This document shows, piece after piece, positions 54,281 through 64,000 of a DNA stretch of 64,000 bases. The notes below the pieces were generated by a model, which searched no databases, was not told the DNA's origin, and saw only the letters and a program-made list of their open reading frames with translations. The stretch is from Ichthyophis bannanicus. Taxonomy: Eukaryota > Chordata > Amphibia > Gymnophiona > Ichthyophiidae. Location of the stretch: the NCBI GenBank assembly GCA_033557465.1, contig CM066031.1, positions 1,673,260,800 through 1,673,324,799 on the forward strand, read 5' to 3'. Each line of letters starts with the position of its first letter. Position 1 is the stretch's first letter. Both the position numbers and the translations under genes were made by a program.

Positions 54281-55845
54281 TTTATGTAAGAAGACTAAGA
54301 AACTCGGAGAAGGTGGTTAGGCAGAGGATGTCACAATTTATAGATTTTCCAGTTGTCCTTTATCAGTGATTTTGCAGCTATAGTTTGGAAATGTTGGGAG
54401 GTCATGATTTTCCAGGAATCTTCATCTCCAGAGTTTACTACCTGCCTCACCCTGAGATCAGCATCATCTTCCAATTTTTTGAACTTGACATAAATGGTGA
54501 AGGAAGATGATGAAGGCTGCAGGAACTAACATTTTCAGCATTTTCTTCTTCAACATTTAATGACAAGCTCAAAAACCGAAAGACAATGCTGACCACAAAG
54601 TGAACCTAATCACTCTTTTTTCTTCATAAAAAGAGGCAGATAGTACGCTCGATTACGAAACTGACTTCCTGGATTTAAAAATACAACTTAAGGATCCAGT
54701 CTCTGTCTGATTAAGCTCTATTTTCAAAATGAGGAGACAGCTGCTTAATTGTAAAGTACCTGCTTTTCAGACATAGCAGGAACTACACTAAAAAGCAAGC
54801 TACTTTCTGGGGGGGGTTTAGGCTTAATTTTCCATGTAAATCTGTAACTGAATTACAATCTAATAACTTTATATAGCCTGAGCCAGCCCATCAAACTGTT
54901 TTTCTAAATTTTATACTCGTTACTGAAACTGGACCCTCAGTGCTACAATGTAATCTACTCCATAAGACTGCTTTTTTTCTTTATTGGCTGATTGACTTCT
55001 AGATGCCCTAATTGTGATTTGGTGTGGCACTGGAATTTTTTTTAAGTTAATAAAGTTTTGGCCTTGCCTTCCTGCCCTTACCATGGACTGTACACAGACT
55101 TCTCTTTTTTGTGCCATGGGGATTAGAGTCCCTGTGGCAGTGACGTCTGTAGTCTACTTCTCGTCTAGTGGCAGGCCCCGACTGCCCTGCAGCTTTGCTG
55201 ATGTTTGCTCCAGAGTTTTGCCTCTTATTAGAATGCATAGATTTGTCTGCATATGCACAACTTGGATATCTGTACAGATGGCTGGATAGACAACAGAACG
55301 ATGGGCTATTGCTTGAGCAAAATACCCCTATAAAGATTTATCATCATCCTTTTTCATTCATGAGTCTTAGCTTCATCTAAGTTTGTTCTTATTTACTACC
55401 AAAAGCTAGTTTCTAGCATATTTGCTACCATTGTTTGTATTGCTGACAAGTCACTTCTACGTCAATCTCTATTCAAACATCAACACCATGGAAGCTTCAA
55501 GTGGCACTTTTAGAGAAAAGCTCACAATCTGGATCTGTTTTCCCAAGGACTAAATAACCTTTCCCATCCCAAGCTACTGTGCATCTTAATGTTTACTGTC
55601 TTTTGGACTGTATTTGTATATTCTTTTATACCACCTACATAGAAGTCATCTTCTTTCTTATGCAAGTCAGTTTTCCCTCATAAAAATGTCTCTCTTAGCT
55701 CCCTAATCATCCAGAGGTCACTTCATTTCAGCTCACTAAACAAAAACAACAACAAAAACTGACCAGAGAACAAGAGTATTGACTGTCATGTGCTGCAAAT
55801 GATTTTCAAAGGGTCTGGAAAATACATTAGTATATTTATACTCAC
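54281..55845. other. No gene recognised
   Basis: Unique-looking AT-rich sequence with short scattered open frames and no repeat signature I can name. Confidence 0.4.
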
Positions 55846-55945
55846 CTCTGCTTTAAAAAGATGATTTAAAATTATGCCACAGAGCTTCCTGTAGCCTATC
55901 CTCACTCTCTTGGGAATTTTAGAATCCCGATAATGTTCGACAGAT
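55846..55945 (-). other. Candidate exon, possibly ANKRD46 5' leader
   Basis: On the minus strand, TTTGTTTCAG/ATCTG (acceptor AG 55947-55946) and CAGAG/GTGAGT (donor 55845-55844) bound 100 bp. One frame is open throughout (33 codons: SVEHYRDSKIPKRVRIGYRK, then LCGIILNHLFKAE) but contains no Met and I recognise no family. It lies about 38 kb upstream of the ANKRD46 start exon on the same strand, in non-repetitive sequence, so a non-coding leader exon is the simplest reading. It could instead belong to another gene or be fortuitous. Confidence 0.45.
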
Positions 55946-56190
55946 CTGAAACAAACAGAGCATTTAATTAAAGATGCAGAAGAGTCTAAAACCTGTTAAC
56001 TACACAGTGATGTTACACATTCAATAGCTGTTTGATATACCTGTTGAGAACATATGCAACGAACTGCACACAGACACAGTGGTTAAGAGATGTGCAGAGG
56101 GCGTCCCATGTTGCTACCTGGAATTGATATTTCAAGACCATAAGCAGCAGGAAAAATATGGTAAAAAATATGGTAAAAACCTCTAATGCT

Positions 56191-56480
56191 ATGGGAGGAG
56201 TGGCCTAGTGGTTGAGGCAAGTTACCTCAGACCGGAAGGTCGGGGGTTCAAATCCCACTAGAGGACAGCAACCTTGGGCCAGAAGGACTGGGGTTTCTAG
56301 TCCCACAGGTGCTCCTTGTGGTCTTGGGCAAGCCACTTAACCCTCCATTGCCCATGTTCCCTGTAAGTATTAGTGTATGTCTCTCATATCCCCTCGTGTT
56401 AAATGTATCCCTCAATTGTGTTGTGACCACTTTGATTGAAGGATAAGGTGGTATACAAAACTGTCTAAATAAATAAATGC
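56191..56480 (+). mobile_element. tRNA-derived SINE with LINE-like 3' tail
   Basis: A-box-like TGGCCTAGTGGTTGAGG at 56201 and B box GGTTCAAATCC at 56245-56255. Central segment 'cttgggcaagccacttaaccctccattgcc'. The tail 'aaggtggtatacaaaactgtctaaataaataaat' matches the LINE 3' ends in the window, suggesting mobilisation by an L2-like enzyme. Confidence 0.8.
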
Positions 56481-56739
56481 ATGCCGCACATCTTATAACC
56501 AATAGTTTATGCCTATTGCTTGACCCAGAAGGGAAACAAAACTGTCTTGCATTGAGTAGGCTTCTGGAATATGAGATGGGCTCGTCTCTGACCTTGAGTA
56601 AATTATTTTTCTTTTTATTAAATGCTATTAGTACTGAAATATATATGAGTATTATTAATATATACTGGTTTTAGTCTAACAAGGTGTATTTTCAGCAACA
56701 TAATGCATGATTCACTTTATATATTATATATGACACTGT

Positions 56740-56960
56740 ACATACATTTCCGAGACCCAATGTGGGACTTAATTTGTAAATAATAGTTATAATAAATATC
56801 CACATTATTGTATACAGTTCATACTCAGTTATGTTCAACTGTACATGGAATGTTATAATGTTCAGAAGTTCAATGTATGTTTGTTGTTGTTCATTGTGAA
56901 CCGCCCCTAATCTTTGGAAGGGGCGGTATATAAAAGTTTACAAATAAGTAAATAAATTTA
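56740..56960 (+). repeat. LINE 3' tail
   Basis: 'gtgaaccgcccctaatctttggaaggggcggtatataaaag...aaataagtaaataaat', including a strong ccgcccc...ggggcgg hairpin. Confidence 0.65.
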
Positions 56961-57261
56961 GGGGCCTAGACAACCTACTCAATAAATCTCAAGACAAAAA
57001 CTAATTTTAGTGTGGGCTTGCAAAAACATTTTATGGCTCATTAAAAAGTCACTTTAACAAGCCATGCAAACACACTTATGCATGCTTGAGATAGAAGACA
57101 TCAGAAATGGACATGGTCACATTATTTTCGTATCCAAAATTTCATAACAGCATTAGGAAAATAGCATAAACTTGTTAATTACCAAGGGCATACTACGTGC
57201 AGGCACAATAAACTTGAATGCACCTGGTTCTCTTCTCAGTATCTCCTCCTGGCTTCCAAGG

Positions 57262-57540
57262 GTTATTTATTTATTTAACTGTATTTATAGCCCGCTTTTC
57301 ACCGGGTCAAAAGCGGTGTAACAACAAAAGGGGGGGGGGGTAATCAGTTATAGGGATAGGGTTATACAAACTAAGCAGGGTCACCATTGGGCCAAATGGT
57401 GTCCTGGGCAGCTGGAGGATATGACCTACTGTGGATGATGCAGCCAGCTGACCAGGGTTCCCCCGAGATAATACAGCTACAAGATAGCACTCACATAAAG
57501 AGGTTTTGGAGAACTCCTGCCACCCTGTCCCCAACAAGGC
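57262..57540 (-). repeat. LINE 3' tail, reverse orientation
   Basis: 'ttatttatttatttaac...tatagcccgcttttcaccgggtcaaaagcggtg' is an inverted tail, followed by a G-run at about 57329-57339 and possible 3' UTR. Confidence 0.5.
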
Positions 57541-57764
57541 GTTTTGGCACCCCTAAGGCTTAGTAGTCCAGGTGATCCTCTTCTTCATCTGCTCTTTAAT
57601 CAAGCCTGGTTCATATGGGATACTCATCAGTGCAGAAAGATGTAGAAGAACTATTCCATTTCAGGGGATGTAATCAAGAGAGTGGAGAGTTGCTGCAGAG
57701 CAGAAAATTGACACAAGTGTGTTTAGAGCTCTCTACATCATTAATAGAGAATGGAAGACAGTTA

Positions 57765-58130
57765 TTGATTTTATTTAAATTATTTCTATACCGTGCTCTT
57801 TAAAATCAGCGCAGTTTACAGGTAACAACAGTTGGGGGGAAAAGGCATGCGAACGGAAGTTGCAGAGAGGAATCTATCCACCCCGACAAGTGTATGTGGT
57901 ACTGAATCAAATGCTGCTTTGATGTCTAAGAATACCATTGCGAAGCCCTGGTGAATTTGTTTGGTGCCTCTGATAAGCTTGTCTATGAGGGCTGTTAAAA
58001 AGGTTTCTACTCCATGGTTGAGCCTTAAGCCGTATTGGTGAAGATCAAATGGAGCACGTGTGTTGACGTTGCTGGAGCTAAAGCAGTACAGTTTATTCAA
58101 TGATTTTTGTGAGAAATGGTAGACTAGCAA
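57765..58130 (-). pseudogene. L2-like LINE, internally deleted RT fragment plus tail
   Basis: PFDLHQYGLRLNHGVETFLTALIDKLIRGTKQIHQGFAMVFLDIKAAFDSVPHT matches SVAPLDPCQHGFREFHGVETLLITLFCKIITGIDDIRQGFALIFLDIAAAFDSVNHE of the LINE at 59035-60690. It then jumps to a 3' tail at 57765-57830, so most of RT is deleted. Confidence 0.7.
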
Positions 58131-59034
58131 TGGGTCTGAATGAGTTGGGTTGCTTTGGGTCTAAGTTGGCGGTTTTTTCTTATGGGTCATACTGAAGATT
58201 TCTTTAGCTCCCTTGTGCAAGGGAGAGCTGTGTGATCTTCTGTATGATGGGGAGTACCTAATTTTTTTTGCTATTTTTATCCAGCTAACTGGGCATGGAT
58301 CGAGCGGAGAGGTTGTGGTGTTGAGGATGCTGATGTGTTCCAAGTGTTCTGGTGATTCAGGTGTGAATGGATGCCAGGCGACTATAGCAGAGTTGTTGTT
58401 TCGCTGAGTTGTGGTTGTTAATGCTTGGTTGTGTTAATTACATTTTCTCTATTTTTATGAGCGCTTCCACCTTTCAGTCATGTTTTTAGTGTGTTTTATT
58501 TTCAATTGAATTTGGAAAGATGGTTCTCCACATCATTTTATATTTTTGTCATATGTGCTTTTCTTGTTCTTCATGTATTTTGCATTTGGTACTGCTTTGC
58601 CATTTTAATGTTATTATATTAATTATTTATGATTGGTTTTTAGTTAATTGTTATTTCTTGGATGGTGTTTATTTGTTTTATGATTGAAGACGTATTTATT
58701 TATTTATTATTAGCTTTTAGCATCTTACATGTCTGGTTCACGTTGCAACGTCCTACTTGACAAAATTAAGGTATTTATTAACCCCTTTGATCCTCCTCGT
58801 CTCTCTCTCTGTTTGGCTTTTTAATTTGCTTTTGATTGGTTGCTTTTAGCCTTTTATTTATTTAGTGATACATTTTTGCTTACAAGTTAAGTTTTTTTAT
58901 TAATAACATTTTTATATGGTTATATGGTTATGTTTATTTGATTGTCTTTTTTAAAGTTATGTTCAGTATTGCATGTTTCTAACTGTTTTTATTATATAAT
59001 AATTAAATTCATGTTTTAACTGTATTTAATGTAT
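58131..59034. other. AT-rich sequence, nothing identified
   Basis: Long T/A-rich tracts with TTTATTTATTTA runs (58690-58705 and about 59000-59034). No coding or structural element recognised. Confidence 0.4.
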
Positions 59035-60690
59035 ACATTTATTTATTTATTTATTTACAGTCTATTATATACCGCACTATTCATCATCAGCGCGGTTCAC
59101 ATGGAACAAAATGCTCAGTACATTCAACACGTATGAGTTTACAGGTAACAGGGCATAAATAACTTGGATAACCGGGGTAACTATATACAAGACATACTAC
59201 ATGGAATCATATGCACAGAGGTTTCATAGGAAATCACCAGCCCACTATAGGATTGAGTGTCAAACTTGGTGTGATGTTGAAGTACCATAAATTTATCTGG
59301 GACTGGTATTAGTGGGTGATATTGAGCTCTAGGTGATGCCATTGGGTTCTATAAGGTACTTGTTGAAGAGGTGGCATTTTAGGGCTTTCCTAAACTGTGT
59401 TAGGCTCTTAATAGCCCGGATATCAGAGGGTAGTGCATTCCAGCATTTTGGGGCACTGAGACTGAAGGCTCTGTTGGCTGTCGATTTAGTGCAAACAGTA
59501 AGTTCCTTCGGGATTTTTAGGGAGTTTATAGCTGTGGATCTTCTTGCTCTATTTGGAGATGTGATATGGATGAGGGAGGCTAAGAATGCGGATGTGAGAT
59601 TATTAACAGCTTTAAAAGTGATTATCAGGGTCTTGAAAACTATTCTAGCTTGAATGGGTAGCCAATGCAACTGTATTAGCAGTGGCGTCACGTGGTCGTT
59701 CATGGAGGCTCCGTGGATGACTCTTGCTGCCGCGTTCATGGCTAACTGAAGCGGGTTTAATGTAGATTGGGGAAGGCCTTGCAGTATGACGTTGGCATAG
59801 TCGAAATGAGGTATAACCAACGCCTGGAAAATTGTCCGGAAATCAGTTGGATCAAGCATGAAACGTAAATGTCTAAGTGAGCGGATCTTGTAGTAAACTG
59901 ATCTATGTTTCGTATGTGGGCCTTCATGTCCAGGCGTTGATCAAGGGTGACTCCCAAATATTGTATTGAGGGTTTAGATTGCAACTCCGCTTCTTTTACT
60001 TTAAGATATTGTGGGGGGGTAAAATTGGGATTCCTTGTAATGAAGAGTACTTCTGTTTTCTTATGTTGTATTCTGAGGTTTTGAGACAGGAGCCAGTCAG
60101 ATATTGCATTGAAGCAACTCGTCAGTGGGGAGAGGTCCAGATGCTCGGTAGATAAGGGAATGTAAAGCAGGACATAGTCTGCGTATAACATGCAATCAAC
60201 ATTGAAAGACCGGATGATATTACAAATTGGCTGCATGTAAATATTGAACAGGAGCGCAGAAAGGGAGGATCCTTGAGGGACTCCTTGGCTTTGGTGGAAA
60301 GGTTCAGACTTCATCCCTCCAGATCGAACATTCTGCCATCTTTCGGACAGGTAGGATCTGCACCATTCAAGCGCTCTTCCATTAATGCCTTTGTCAATCA
60401 GTCGTCCTAGTAGAAGCTCATGATTTACTGAATCAAAAGCTGCAGCGATGTCCAGAAAGATGAGTGCAAATCCTTGACGGATGTCGTCAATGCCAGTGAT
60501 TATTTTGCAGAAGAGAGTGATAAGGAGGGTTTCCACTCCATGGAATTCCCTAAAACCATGTTGGCAGGGGTCTAACGGTGCAACGGAGTCAATGTGATCC
60601 TGCAATTGCCTTTGGGCCTCCTTTTCGATGATCTTCGCGAGTAGTGGAATGCTAGATATGGGTCTATAGGATTCCACCTGTTGGGAGTCA
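59035..60690 (-). mobile_element. L2-like LINE, 5' truncated in RT, 3' tail complete
   Basis: The minus strand reads RT, C-terminal domain, then 3' UTR ending 'gaaccgcgctgatgatgaatagtgcggtatataatag...aaataaataaataaat' at 59035. Truncated upstream of VESYRPISS near 60690. One frameshift at about 59870 splits the coding region. Confidence 0.85.
59329..60690 (-). pseudogene. L2-like reverse transcriptase with mutated catalytic site
   Basis: VESYRPISSIPLLAKIIEKEAQRQLQ, DPCQHGFREFHGVETLL, ALIFLDIAAAFDSVNHELLL, GVPQGSSLSALLFNIYMQPI, then LYADYVLLY. The second Asp of YADD is Tyr (codon 60174-60176). KTEVLFITRNP and SIQYLGVTLDQRLDMKAHI follow, then a frameshift to LVIPHFDYANVILQGLPQS, ARVIHGASMNDHVTPLLIQLHWLPIQARIVFK and CWNALPSDIRAIKSLTQFRKALKCHLF. 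Would be inactive even if in frame. Confidence 0.88.
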
Positions 60691-60794
60691 AGCTTGCAGT
60701 TTTTTATGTGTTTATGATGTTTACGATCATACATGTTTATGATCATTATCTATTATTATTATTTCTTTTTGAGGTGTGCTCCTTTTAAGACCCA

Positions 60795-60835
60795 CTGAAG
60801 AAGGCTGTTAGCCGAAACACGTTGGGGCGCAATAA
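60795..60835 (+). ncRNA. Hammerhead-ribozyme-like core (degenerate), probable Penelope-type element
   Basis: CTGAAGA at 60797-60803 is followed by GGCT-GTT-AGCC (a possible helix II) and then GAAAC and ACGTTGGGG. This is the order CUGANGA, helix II, GAAA, minimal helix III, GUU, with GGG able to pair with the CCC before CUGANGA. Penelope-like retroelements carry such short hammerheads. Helix I is only about 3 bp with one mismatch, so activity is doubtful. Confidence 0.4.
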
Positions 60836-61435
60836 ACAAGGTTTTCCTAATTGTTGTCAGTCCAGGCTCCGCTTTCTTTGTTCCTTATTGTTGTGCGGAT
60901 CCTTTTGCTCTTTTTGGTACTGTACCATCCTTCAGAAGCTGCCACTCTAAATGATAATCTAGACCAGCCTAATGGTTGAGCCAGCCCTGACTGGGATCAG
61001 TGAGCACACACTGATAAACAGAGTCCTATACTCACTGCTGCTGCCTTCATGCCTTGAATAAGAAAGAAAAGAGACCTTCTATTTTATCATCATCATCTGG
61101 GGTCACATGAGAATGTCAAAAATGGGGTCATACAGGATAAGTATAGGAAACACTGATATAAAATAATTGGGCTCTCCAATGGCTTGCTAAATCCATTGAG
61201 CACAGACAAACGAAGAGAGAATGGTCAACTCTCTCTAGGCGTTCAAAATACTAGCCTCTAAAAATCTGAATCACTACCATTTCTGAGCATTTATTCCAAA
61301 CATTATCAAACCTCATCCCTGGAGATGGGAAACAGCATTGAAAATATAAAAATGGATCCTTAAGACAAAAATAGTTTGTAAATGTGAAGGCACATTTTAG
61401 AAAGGATGTCTGGCTACAAAATGGGACGTACAAGT
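60836..61435. other. No gene recognised; possibly more of the Penelope-like repeat at the left
   Basis: 60836-60920 ('ggttttcctaattgttg...gctccgctttctttgttcc') looks repeat-derived. The rest shows no recognisable feature. Confidence 0.35.
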
Positions 61436-61439
61436 CAGA

Positions 61440-63040
61440 GTCCAATATACAGCGGGAGGGGAAGCTGGCAACTGACCCTGCAACCTTCAAGCATGCTGTG
61501 GTCGCACCTCTCCTCACTAGATCCTACCTGTCCTAACTATCGACCCATCTCCCTTTTCCCCTTTGTTTCTAAACTACTTGAACATGAGGTTCACTGCCGT
61601 TGCCTCGACTTTCTCTCCTCTCAAGCAATCCTGGATCCATTACAATCTGGCTTTCGTCCTTTATAAACCTACTGAAGCGGCTCGTCAAAGTCTCCAGCGA
61701 CCTGTTCCTGGTTAAATCCAAGGGCCTTTACTCGATCTTCATCCTTCTTGACCTTTCTGCTGCTTTTGACACCATTGATCACAACCTTCTCCTCAATTGG
61801 TTTTAAGAGCTCTGTGCTATCCTGGTTTATTTATTAATTTAATTCTTTTTTATACCGCGCTCTTATTAATCAGTGCGGTTTACAATGAACATGAAATTGT
61901 TCTCTTCTTATCTCTCCCATCGTTCTTCCAGTGTTTGTTCTGGTGGATCCTCCTCTACTGCTATCCCGCTCTCAATTGGTGTACTCCAAGGATCTGTGTC
62001 TTGGGTCCACTCCTTTTCTCTCTTTATACCCAGTCCCTTGGTGCACTCATCTCTTCCCATGGTTTTCAGTACCATCTTTATGCTGATGACTCCTGTACAC
62101 CTGAAATCTCTCCGGCAATCCAGGCCAGGATCTCTGCCTGCCTTTCTGACATTGCTGCTGGGATGCCTCACCATTGTTTGAAATTAAACATGGCCAAAAC
62201 TGAGCTTCTTATTTTTCCCCCCTAAACCCTCCTCTCCCCTTTCTCAGTCTCTGTGGATAACTCTCTGCCCCTCCCTGTCTCCTCAGCTTTCAACCTCGGG
62301 ATCGTCTTTGACTCCTCTCTCTCTCCTTCTCCACACACATTCAACTGATAGAAATGGCAGGTATTAGCTTTCTCTAATTTACCCATTCCTTTCTGAATAC
62401 ATTTAATCCAGTTATCCACTCCTTAGTCACCTCCCGTCTAGACAATGTAACCTACTCCTTGCTGGTCTCCCTCTGAATCATCTGGCTCCCCTTCAATCTG
62501 TTCAACACTCTGCTACGCGGGTAATCTTCTGCCAGTCTCGTCATGTTCATAATCACCCCTCTTCTCAAGTCACTTCTTTGGCTTCCTATTTCCACATATG
62601 GTTCCAACTTCTCCTGCTGATCATTCACTCTGCAGCTCCTCACTACCTGTCCTCTCTTCTCTCCCTACACCCTTGCTTGGGAACTCCGCTCTTCCGGCAA
62701 ATTGTTTCTATCTGTGCCAGACTTCGCTCCTTTCACCTTGCTGCTCCTTATGCCTGGAACAGACTACCAGAGTCTGTATGTCAGGCGCTTTCTCGGACCC
62801 TTTTCAAATCCAGGCTGAAAACTCACCTCTTCGCTGCTGCTTTCGGATCTTGACTTACCTGATCTCCTTTGTGTTTCCTTACCATTCCCCCTAGATGTAT
62901 CCCATGTCTACAGCTACTGTGTTGTCTATTTTGACTAGATTATAAGCTCTGATGAGCTGGGACAGTCTTTTACATATGTCTGTGCAGCGCTGGGTACATC
63001 TTGTAGCGCTATACAAATGTTCAGTAGCAGTAGTAGTAGC
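61440..63040 (+). mobile_element. L2-like LINE, 5' truncated, with nested tail
   Basis: RT blocks in several frames: [100 protein letters not shown], and finally APYAWNRLPESVCQALSRTLFKSRLKTHLFAAAFGS. The 3' end 'gatgagctgggacagtc...tagcgctatacaaatgttcagtagcagtag' is the L2 hallmark, shared with 25936-27010. Confidence 0.82.
61825..61888 (-). repeat. LINE/SINE 3' tail nested in L2
   Basis: 'tttatttattaatttaattc...tataccgcgctcttattaatcagtgcggtttacaatgaacat' interrupts the L2 RT between LNWF and the YLSHRSSSV segment. It is an inverted copy of the tail at 59035-59100. Confidence 0.65.
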
Positions 63041-63254
63041 AGCAGCAGAAGGTGGTCACACATAAGTGTCTTGTGAAAACAGCATCTCTGCACTCTGAAA
63101 GATACACATCTGCTACATAATAGCAAAAACGGGGATGCACAATTATGGCCTAGTTACATGCAGGAAGTCTCCACCTTATAGAAACTTGAAATCATTGTAT
63201 GTGCATCTACAGATTAGGGGACATATACGTACATGCTGCCCTATCACAGAACAT

Positions 63255-63640
63255 CCCAGTAACAATAACTATGTGTCAACACGCTCAATATAATCAATCT
63301 GGAACTTTGAACTTTTATATCAATGAAAGTCTCAGACTTGTTTAGCACTTTAGTGTGGACTCACAACATGTCCTTTTTCAGTGCTTATTAGCATCAACGA
63401 CCTTCTATAAAAGATTTTTTTTGTTGTTAAGAACCTGTGAAGTGCAAGAAACTCTTCTTATGAAAATTTAAACTCAGAGTACTTAGCTTCGATCTTGCTT
63501 AACTCCACGACGTTCCTTTCATACTCTCTCACTCAAATCCCAACGCCAACCCTCGGCACCCATGTGTTTCACTAGGAGCGTTTCCTCAGGGGATCACCAT
63601 TTTCTATTTTCCAAAACAAAATTAATTTCAACTTTAAAGT
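63255..63640 (-). repeat. Possible Penelope-like fragment with hammerhead-like core
   Basis: On the minus strand CTGAGGA, then CGCT-CCT-AGTG (a 4-bp stem with one G-U) and AAACACATGGGTG. The CUGANGA...GAAAC spacing resembles 60797, but the cleavage-site triplet is not convincing. Membership in Penelope is inference. Confidence 0.25.
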
Positions 63641-64000
63641 CTTTTCAAACGTTCAATATTCCTCACTAGCAATTTTTAATGCCATATTATCAGAATATCT
63701 TACACTCACTCACATTTCTAGATGATGCTGCATACGTATCACAATGATTTTTTCAAAGCTGTTGTAAAGGGTTACCATCCCTTATCCATCGCAGTCTCAG
63801 AAAACACCGCGCATGCAGACTATGACTATACTCGTGTATTTAAAATGCCAGCTCTACTCGGTAATCTGGCGGTTACTAACTATCCAATCACATGTTCTAA
63901 ATGTTCTACTACTCCTCTCTATTAAACGCACCGGTACTTCTTCTCCTTATCCAATGCAAGCTGACCATTCAATAGTGGCGTTAAGGCCTGCAGGTATCAC
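63641..64000. other. No feature recognised
   Basis: No coding similarity or repeat signature seen; one short open frame (63722-63925) has no family resemblance. Confidence 0.4.

Noticed and set aside
56201..56275. Possible tRNA gene
   Set aside because: A and B boxes are present, but the cloverleaf does not close and the sequence runs into a SINE body and LINE-like tail.

Overview
The window reads as a stretch of a large vertebrate genome. Two exons of one conserved host gene, ANKRD46 (minus strand), sit in introns swollen by transposable elements. The mix of DIRS-type tyrosine-recombinase retrotransposons, CR1-like and L2-like LINEs, an L1/Tx1-like LINE, tRNA-derived SINEs, Tc1 and mariner points to an amphibian, possibly a caecilian. 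That placement is inference from repeat content and near-identity of the ANKRD46 protein to other tetrapods; it is not proven. There are no bacterial operons, CRISPR arrays or recognisable cellular RNA genes.

Host gene: the ATG-bearing exon lies at 17245-17578 and the next coding exon at 12611-12769, both with GT-AG borders and matching phase. The last coding exon (C-terminal membrane segment) is not seen and should lie left of position 1. A further possible minus-strand exon (55846-55945) could be 5' leader of the same gene; if so, the intron between is about 38 kb and is almost wholly transposon.

Layout: 717-935 DIRS-end fragment; 936-4857 CR1-like LINE (+) with two nested LINE tails; 4858-8345 decayed DIRS (-); 8346-12130 L1-like LINE (-); 12611-12769 exon; 13836-16604 Tc1 split by an L1 insertion; 17245-17578 exon; 18065-25935 an old DIRS split by a younger one (19266-25316); 25936-27010 L2; 27072-27813 mariner with very long inverted arms; 28040-35225 CR1 (-) split by another CR1 (+), which carries a SINE and a third CR1; 37515-43795 CR1 (-) split by a structurally complete DIRS (37750-43422); 43796-45413 CR1 (-); 45798-52290 LINE (+) split by the best preserved DIRS (46070-52014); 52.3-64 kb SINEs, LINE tails, two further LINEs and two hammerhead-like or Penelope-like motifs.

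How they work: each DIRS carries gag, reverse transcriptase/RNase H, a region sometimes called methyltransferase-like, and a tyrosine recombinase, between inverted terminal repeats. An internal complementary region next to the left end joins copies of both termini. That layout is read directly from the sequence for three elements and gives exact borders. The insertion order can also be read from the nesting. No wholly new system is claimed. The most interesting signals are a 5'-splice-donor-like motif at DIRS ends, a GGTACC cluster in one DIRS that matches its own termini, a perfect 24-bp hairpin, and the hairpin-armed mariner.
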